DNA of 64,000 nucleotides from Nipponacmea schrenckii (taxonomy: Eukaryota; Mollusca; Gastropoda; Lottiidae): the NCBI GenBank assembly GCA_030562195.1, contig JAUJPP010000005.1, forward strand, positions 4,894,826 through 4,958,825, written 5' to 3'. Position numbers and translations under genes: made by a program. Below, piece by piece: positions 57,643 through 64,000 of this stretch. Every line of letters begins with the position of its first letter. Positions within the stretch are counted from its first letter, which is position 1. The notes beneath the pieces were generated by a model. The model worked only from the letters and a program-made list of their open reading frames with translations. It ran no database searches and was not told where the DNA came from.

Positions 57643-59583
57643 ATGGCTCAAGCAGACCACTCTAATCCCCTTCCCTCGACCGAAGACAATACCAAGGTAA
57701 TATTCATCTGCAGCGTCTGCTCCAATAAGTTTTCAAGTCTGCATGAAGCTCAAAACCACCCTGAATGCTGGCAAAAAAGTGTGGAAAATACAACTCAAGA
57801 AAATGAGATTCCTGACACAGAACTAGTTAAGCAAGAAAATCAACAAAATATAGATATTCAGGAAAAGAAGGGGGAAACAAGTCTAGAAGATTCAATTCCA
57901 GACAATGGTTGCGGATCCCAGCACGGTTGTTCCAGAAAAAATGGCCGAACCTAAAGTGGAAATTCCCGAAAAAGTTTCTGAACCAAGCATAGAAATTCAA
58001 GGAAAAGTTGCTGAACTGAGCATGGAAATTCAAGAAAATAAAGCTGAATCCAAAGTGGAAGTTCCAGACAAAATGACCGAACCCAGGGTGGAATTTAAAG
58101 AAAAAGTTGACGTACTTGTCCCTAGTTTACGAAGTCATTTTTGCCGAGTTTGTAACTCTGAGTTTGAGTCTGAAGAATCCCTATTAACTCATTGTAAAAC
58201 CCATGAAGTAGCAACAACAACAGATTCTGATAAACCACTGTATCTGAAGATAGAAACGGATCAAGGAGAATTCTGTATCCAACTGGATGCTAAAGATATT
58301 TATAACCTGAGTGAGCAGAAAGTTGCGCTAGATCTTGATTTAATGCGAAAATCAAACTCGGCCGGTTCCACTCATAATTCCAACTCTGATATTTTGACAT
58401 CGACTACACCTCTATCGGCTAAACTTCACTCAATGAATTACAAAACTAACTATGTCTTAGATCTGTTACAAGAGAAACTACACAATAGAAACAGTACCCC
58501 CGTTTTAGTGGACACTGATACCAAAGTTACCAAGCCAGTAAAGAAAGTTATTGACGAAATCATTAGAAGAAATGAAAGCATCACAACTGCCAGAAAATCA
58601 ACCGATCCCAACGTCTTACACTCCGATGTTTCTAAAGATAAACCTGTCAATCAAATCATAGACGAGATCATCCAGCGGAATGAAAGCGTGACGCGGAAAA
58701 CTCAGTCTAAAAATAGTTACAAGCCTCGGCTCTGTCCTAAACCTGAAACGGAACCGAGTGTCATGTCATTAGAGTCTGCGCTGCCTAGCAACATACAACC
58801 AGGAAGTAGAGTAATGATTGGAGGAACTACGTATGAAATTCTCTATACTTCAAACGACCAAGGGAATATCCCTACCACCGTAACCGAGGCAGCAGAACCT
58901 GAACCCAATATGATCTATATCGTAGATGACTCTGGTGAAGCTATGCAGGATCCTCAGCAATCTTACACCCTCTCCAATATGGCTGAAGTTGCAGAAATCA
59001 ATACTGTCAGCTCGTTCGATGGAACTGTTCCGATTGGCCAGATAACAAACAATCAACCAATGAATGAAAGCCCTGCTTGTTTTGTGGATAATATTTTTAC
59101 TATAAATAGTAACAGCACAACGTGGGGAAGAGAGGTCACTCTTCGCAATCTTCTTCACCTCGACGTCGAAAGAAAGCTAAAAAGGACGTTGAAGAAGTGC
59201 AAAGTTTCGTACCGGCACCAGCAATGGTTGAACCAAGCGATGTCCTGCCAGAAAGAGGCTCTATGCCTGACGATTTATACGACATGATCATGTGTCATCT
59301 CACTGAACCAAAAGCGACCGTTTTTAAATGCAACATGTGTCATCGTTCTTTTCGATCAGAAGGCAAGTTACAGAAGCATATAAAATTCGAGCATAAAGAT
59401 GAGCCTCCGTTAATTTGTAAAGTCTGTAATACAAGCCGTACATATAAATCTAGAGCTGCCTTAGAGAACCATCTACGAGCCCACGAACGTGAGGAGGAAA
59501 TTGCCAAACGTTTGAAAATGAACGAGAATTACGAAAGTCAGGAACAAACGTCAAACTATATCTGTAAATTTACTTCACTTTAA
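57643..59583 (+). CDS. C2H2 zinc-finger protein, four fingers, with two opposite single-base frame breaks
   Basis: Read through, the region is 1941 bp or about 646 residues, starting MAQADHSNPLPSTED at 57643 and stopping at 59581. Fingers: an atypical C2HC one near the start (CSVCSNKFSSLHEAQNHPEC), a second at about residue 166 (CRVCNSEFESEESLLTHCKTH), and two near the end (CNMCHRSFRSEGKLQKHIKFEH and CKVCNTSRTYKSRAALENHLRAH). Between fingers 1 and 2 lie degenerate repeats of the type EPKVEIPEKVS. A basic motif PRRRKKAKK before finger 3 is a likely nuclear signal. The frame moves by +1 near 57907 (one extra base around atggttg) and back near 59126 (one base missing in the G run of cgtggggaag). 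Introns of suitable size do not fit these points. The breaks cancel, so consensus errors are more likely than a dead gene. The function is probably nuclear nucleic-acid binding; no orthologue is recognised. Confidence 0.8.
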
Positions 59584-60016
59584 GTATATATTATGTGATT
59601 TCATATTTCATGCTTAGATAACGGCCCTTGATCCAATATGGCCCTCTTAAATAGTTGACTTTGTTTGAAAGATTGGCTGTAGCATTTTGAAAAACAGCTA
59701 GACATGACATTTTATTTTAATTATAACCATGATTGTCAATATGTATGACGTCATGTAGACAGTCAAGCTGCCAGTATTGAAAGGGTTAAAGGTCAAACAG
59801 AATAAATAATTTTGGAACACTTATTACGTCAATGATTTTGTCTCAGTTGTGTTTTTACTTATCATATTGATTTGAAAATGGAAGGGAAGATTTAAATGGG
59901 TATAAGTTGAAATTTTGTTTGTTATTGTATACTTGTAAGTCATTTTATTCTGTGTTTTTTGTTTCGGATAGAATTAGTTCCTGAAATTTACTGGCTGTAC
60001 TTTGGTTTATGCTGTA

Positions 60017-60022
60017 AATAAA
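60017..60022 (+). other. polyadenylation signal of the four-finger C2H2 gene
   Basis: AATAAA about 435 bp after the stop codon. Confidence 0.6.
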
Positions 60023-60049
60023 CACTTCATATTGACTTTATCGACCATT

Positions 60050-60300
60050 CTACACTTTATTTCCCCCATCGCCCACTGTGCAAGTCAATAGTGAAGCTGC
60101 TCGGAAGAATAAACTTTTCCCCCATTGCCCACTGTACAAGTCATTTTCATGAGACCAAATACTAAAGCTGTATAAATAAGCTTATCCCCCATTGCCCACT
60201 GTCAATGTCATTTACATGAGGACAAATACTAAAGCTGTATGGAAGAATAAGCTTATCCCCCATTGCCCACTGTCGAAGTAATTCATATGAGGCCAAATCT
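60050..60300. repeat. tandem repeat, about 65-80-bp unit, 4 copies
   Basis: The phrase cccccattgcccactgt recurs near 60064, 60119, 60186 and 60257, usually followed by catttacatgaggacaaata and aagctgtat. It lies between the two convergent zinc-finger genes. Confidence 0.8.
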
Positions 60301-60415
60301 ACTTCATTGTCTACTGCATGGCTTTCATGCGCATCTGCATTAGTCCAATAAAGTTTCTATCATATTAAACCATTATACATCTTACAGAACAATAAAAAAA
60401 GCTTCGCAGAATAAA

Positions 60416-60421
60416 TTTATT
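60416..60421 (-). other. polyadenylation signal of the BTB-zinc-finger gene
   Basis: AATAAA on the minus strand, 67 bp beyond the stop codon. Confidence 0.6.
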
Positions 60422-60487
60422 CAAAAATTAACAAGAACATGGCTGACATAATTTGAAACATGCATTTGATATTAAACATTCGAAACT

Positions 60488-63400
60488 TTAACTGTCTTGT
60501 ATATTGTCTATGATTTTATAATTCTCTAATTCTTCCGGTGCCACTGGTAGTTCTATATACTCGATAGTCTCAGCTGAATGTTGGGTAATATGGATCTGAA
60601 GGTCGTTGATAGTTCGGAACGTTTTTTCACAGAAACTACATTGAAAATGAGGTCGTGGAGCGTGGACTCGAGAATGGCGATTTAAATCAGTACGAGAGAT
60701 AAAGGCTTTATCACAGACATCACATGTGAAAGGTTTCTCTCCATTGTGGGCCTTGATGTGGCGACTTAGACTGCTACTGTTAGTGAAGATTTCGAACACA
60801 ATTGACAATAGTAAGGTTTTTCTTTGGTGTGGGTTCTTTGATGTTTTGTCAAGGTGCTTTGCCTATTAAAACAGCGATCACATGTTTCACATTTAAACTC
60901 CAATTCTCCTGTATGAATTTTTGCGTGACGTAAAAGATCGTTATTTTGGGTGAAAGTTTGGCCACATTCTTGACATCGAAAGGGTTTCACGCCACGGTGA
61001 ATGTTTTCATGACGTGTTAAGTTACTAATCGAACTGAAATGTTTGTCGCAAATTTGACATTTAATTTCCTGAGTGTGACATTTCTCGTGTTGTTTTAAGG
61101 AGCCGTGATGCGTGAAGTGTTTTCCACAAATTTGACAATCCGCAGGCTGATGAGATTTGACGTGCTGTTTTAATTTGGTTAAATTAGTGAAACATTTGCC
61201 GCAGATTTCACATTTTTCAACTTCGACATGCTCCGCAAAATGTTCTTCGAATTCTTTTTGAGTCTGAAAAGCAGACGAGCAGACGTCGCAAGCAAATTCG
61301 ACACAGGCATGTGTTTTGTATCCAGTTTCTGATAAAAATACTCTTTGACATCTCTCACATGTATAGTGGTTTTCGATATTTACGTGACTCTTGTAATGTC
61401 GTTCAAGGGAGACAACTTGCGAATATGTTTTTCCACAAATATTACACGAATGTTGATTAGGATGTGAGATTATCTCCCTTGGCTGGGAAGCGTTTGTCCC
61501 TACCGAAATAAATTCCATTGGCTCCTGTTTGATTTCCATGAGCATGTCTTCGTGTTTAAGTTCCCTGGCTTCGATGATCTCGGTGAATTTCTCCTCTTGA
61601 TTCATGTGACCCTTCTCAATGACTTGATCTATCACTGTCATCTCGTGCTGGTGGATTATCTCTTGAATGTCTTCCTCAACTTCTTCACTGTTCAACCCTT
61701 CCACTGTTACTATATCCTGTAAAAACAATAGTCATTTGCATATAGTAATCAACTAGGCTTGCAGGTATTGAGTTTTATATCTGATTTATAGTGGCTATTG
61801 CAGTCAATGTCTAAATACGAAGATAGTAATAACTTGACATTATGAAGAATAGCTTTACATTGCAAAAGTGACGCACAAAGGTGACTATTGAAGTCAATGT
61901 ATAAGCTTGACATTATGAAGATGTTTCAATATGTACTTGTACTTGGCATGCCCCAACCCCATCATGAGACTATACAAGCCAGACCTATACTGTAAAAGCC
62001 AACAAAAATCCATATCTTTTTATATCATCTTTGTTCAGTCTTTACCTGATTAGGAAGATACTGGGTACAATAATCTTTTAACAGCTGGGCCTGAAGTTGA
62101 TCAGCTGTTTTTAACATCTGTATATAATTCTCTTCACTGACAAATTTCATCAACTCCTTCTGACATCTGAAAAATAACACATCAGTTTCTATTAAAAAGG
62201 TTTGAATTGCCCTTTGTGTACAATACAATCAAATTACTGTATTTTGTGATACAACAAGGTTGCAGTCAATGTATAAGAACGAAGTGTGTAATAACTTGAC
62301 ATTGTGAAGATGATACAAGAACAGTGGTTATTGCAGTCAAGGTACAAGTACAAAGTTTGTAATAACTTGACATCGTGAAGATGTATAAGATGAAGTTAGA
62401 AAGACTATACACTAACCTGATATGAAGATATTGGAGTTTAAATCTAGATGATAACGACAGTAATATTAATAAGAAATCTTCATTCAGATTGTCTGGTAGT
62501 TCATCTGTATAGATCCATCTCACCATGGTATATCCCACCTCATAGCTTACATCTGAAGATAACAAGTTACTATTCAACAGAAAGCACTGGCTCAGACTTT
62601 GATATTAGGGTGGATGAAAGGTAAAAAGCTAAGCTACTATTAAACAAAAGGCACTGACACAGGCTTAAAGCATAATATGTCTATTATGGTTTGTATGTCT
62701 GAGCTATTAAGATGAAAATGAATAGAGAACCTATAATACCTGATAGGTCCAATTGTTTGGCATTCAAAAGGCCAGGTTCACCCCACTCACCACTGCGGCT
62801 CAATAGAATAATTTTATGACCCCATAGTTGTCGTTCACCCTCAAAATTTATTACTATATCACTGCAAGAACAAACGTGAACAAATCATAAACAAATCAGT
62901 GGTTGTAAGATGACAAGTTGACGTCTGCTTGTACTGGTAAACTTAAACATATGGCGTACAGGAGAACGCTCCCCCCCCCCAATCATATAACACTGCTCCC
63001 TAAATGTACTCTCAGTGCCAGGAGACAAGTAACAACTCTAGTGATAGCTTACCTGTAGTCAGATCGATTAAACAGCTCGGCAGCAATATTCACAAACCTG
63101 GATGAAAAATCACACCTAGATTCTGCTGCTGATTCTACGCTTGGCATGAAGTGATCCTCAACTTTACCACCCTTCAACCCTGGCAGAGCGTCATCTAAAA
63201 CAGATATAAATATACTTATTGGTAGCGGGCAAGGAAGGGGTGTCATGGGTTATGATGAAACGACTCCTTGTGTAAAGTCAAGCACCTCGACGAAGCGAAA
63301 GCACAATTCCTTGATAAATCGACGAAAATATCAGAAATAGCTAAGAATTTTCCTTCTTCTCGTGCATTGCTCAAGAGTTCTTGAAGTGAAAATTGTAGAT

Positions 63401-63496
63401 CCAGCATTAAAATTCTTAAAGCTAGTGATTTTATGCATGAAAATGCCAAAAATTAATGTTATTGATAAAATATTTGTTTGCATTACCGTCCGCCAT
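60488..63496 (-). CDS. BTB/POZ domain plus eleven C2H2 zinc fingers
   Basis: Six coding exons: 63487-63496 (MAD plus one base), 63053-63194, 62740-62861, 62417-62552, 62046-62166 and 60488-61716; junctions agree in phase and give about 586 residues. Residues of about 40-175 form a BTB domain: FVNIAAELFNRSDYSDIVIN, GHKIILLSRSGEW, LDLSDVSYEVGYTMVRWIYT and a helical end. This resembles the BTB domain of Rabankyrin-5 (ANKFY1), which also has LDLSD and RWIYTDEL, more than a standard ZBTB protein. The last exon has an acidic region (SEEVEEDIQEIIHQHE) and eleven fingers, from CNICGKTYSQVVSLERHYKSH to CSFCEKTFRTINDLQIHITQH; finger 2 ends in Cys. One base is missing near 60789 inside finger 9 (after YYCQLCSK), which shifts the frame; fingers 9-11 continue intact in the other frame, so a consensus error is likely. 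The expected role is transcription regulation with BTB-mediated dimerisation. Confidence 0.85.
61790..62390. repeat. local repeats in BTB-zinc-finger introns
   Basis: The phrase ttgcagtcaatgtataag with aataacttgacattgtgaag occurs near 61800, 61890, 62258 and 62331, in two different introns on either side of coding exon 5. Confidence 0.65.
63198..63486 (-). other. intron 1 of the BTB-zinc-finger gene, with a long open frame
   Basis: A 68-codon minus frame (63243-63449) contains a Leu-rich helical stretch (LRILMLDLQFSLQELLSN). It is not needed: exon 1 joins exon 2 directly in phase. It could be an alternative exon or chance. Confidence 0.35.
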
Positions 63497-64000
63497 TTTG
63501 TCTAGTAGCAAGTCACATGACCTGAATGCAATTCTTATTTTTTTATTAAATGGAGCTATCTCCCTTCAACCGTAGTTGGCTTGATTTGAAAGTACGACCT
63601 ACGGACAGGGTTAAGATTGAAAAAAATTCACATCTTACTGACATTTAGAGGCAGGCGTCTACTTTGAAGTTTTATATTTACCTTGGCATCTTTTACTTAA
63701 CATTGCATGCTCTCTGTCACCGCCATTTATTTAGTTTATTAGTAGGAATAAAGGAGCGCCTTTCTGACATGCCGTGAGTTGGCTAGGGTATGGCATGAAG
63801 ACCTGACGAATCTGGCAGTACCCATAACGATATTAAGGGTAGGCAATATTACGTCTGAAGAATTGCGTAGGTTTAAATTTTTTGTGCTAGAGACATGCAT
63901 GGATTCTTTTGATTACGAAACGAACTAAATGAATGAATAGCTTAATTAAGATCCATTTGCTGGTTTATTGTCGCTAACGATCACAGCAGGGAGAAATCCC
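63497..64000. other. upstream region of the BTB-zinc-finger gene
   Basis: Promoter expected near 63500-63560. Phrases gggtaggcaa (63838) and cagggagaaatccc (window end) match parts of the reverse complement of the repeat family at 21548-22215, so a truncated copy may lie here. Confidence 0.35.

Noticed and set aside
58450..59158. Minus-strand frames within the four-finger C2H2 gene
   Set aside because: Shadows of the plus-strand coding frame.

Overview
The window is nuclear DNA of an animal. Its lower half holds seven intron-bearing or C2H2 zinc-finger genes with GT-AG splice sites, separated by AT-rich sequence full of tandem repeats. The gene set (a motile-cilium dynein light chain, Staufen with five double-stranded-RNA-binding domains, EMC2, a cadherin, doublecortin-domain genes) fits a spiralian. 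The extreme minisatellite content makes me think of a mollusc such as a limpet; that placement is inference. One 500-base run of N (20113-20612) is an assembly gap.

Bases 1-17000 are gene-poor. At least ten separate minisatellite or satellite arrays lie there (periods of about 19, 20, 24, 30, 36/72, 37, 120 and 140 bp), with one doublecortin-domain exon (9799-10217, minus). A second, complete two-exon doublecortin gene follows at 17190-17783 (minus). Most long open frames here are by-products of repeats whose period is a multiple of three.

Bases 17800-27800 contain diverged repeats, the gap, a broken Ty3/gypsy-type gag fragment (22285-22884) and a 15-copy satellite of about 188-193 bp (22893-25740). 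A related repeat arm lies on each side of the last two. From 27823 to 30660 six minus-strand segments with matching splice sites look like a spliced transcript with no long reading frame.

Bases 32420-63500 are a compact gene cluster. DNALI1 (minus) and EMC2 (plus) are divergent, with start codons 161 bp apart. A ten-finger C2H2 gene (minus) lies divergent to Staufen (plus, 14 coding exons, 791 residues). Staufen runs convergently into a 13-exon, 703-residue cadherin-like membrane protein (minus). A four-finger C2H2 gene (plus) then converges with a BTB plus eleven-finger gene (minus), whose BTB domain resembles that of Rabankyrin-5 (ANKFY1). The last two zinc-finger genes carry single-base frame breaks at or near short homopolymers, probably consensus errors.

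The items most worth a second look are the BTB-zinc-finger architecture, the spliced transcript lacking a long ORF, duplicated splice acceptors in EMC2 and Staufen, the terminal-inverted-repeat element in a Staufen intron, the Tyr/Arg/Pro-rich cadherin tail, and two-monomer higher-order structure in several arrays. I did not see a bacterial-type operon, CRISPR array or viral genome.
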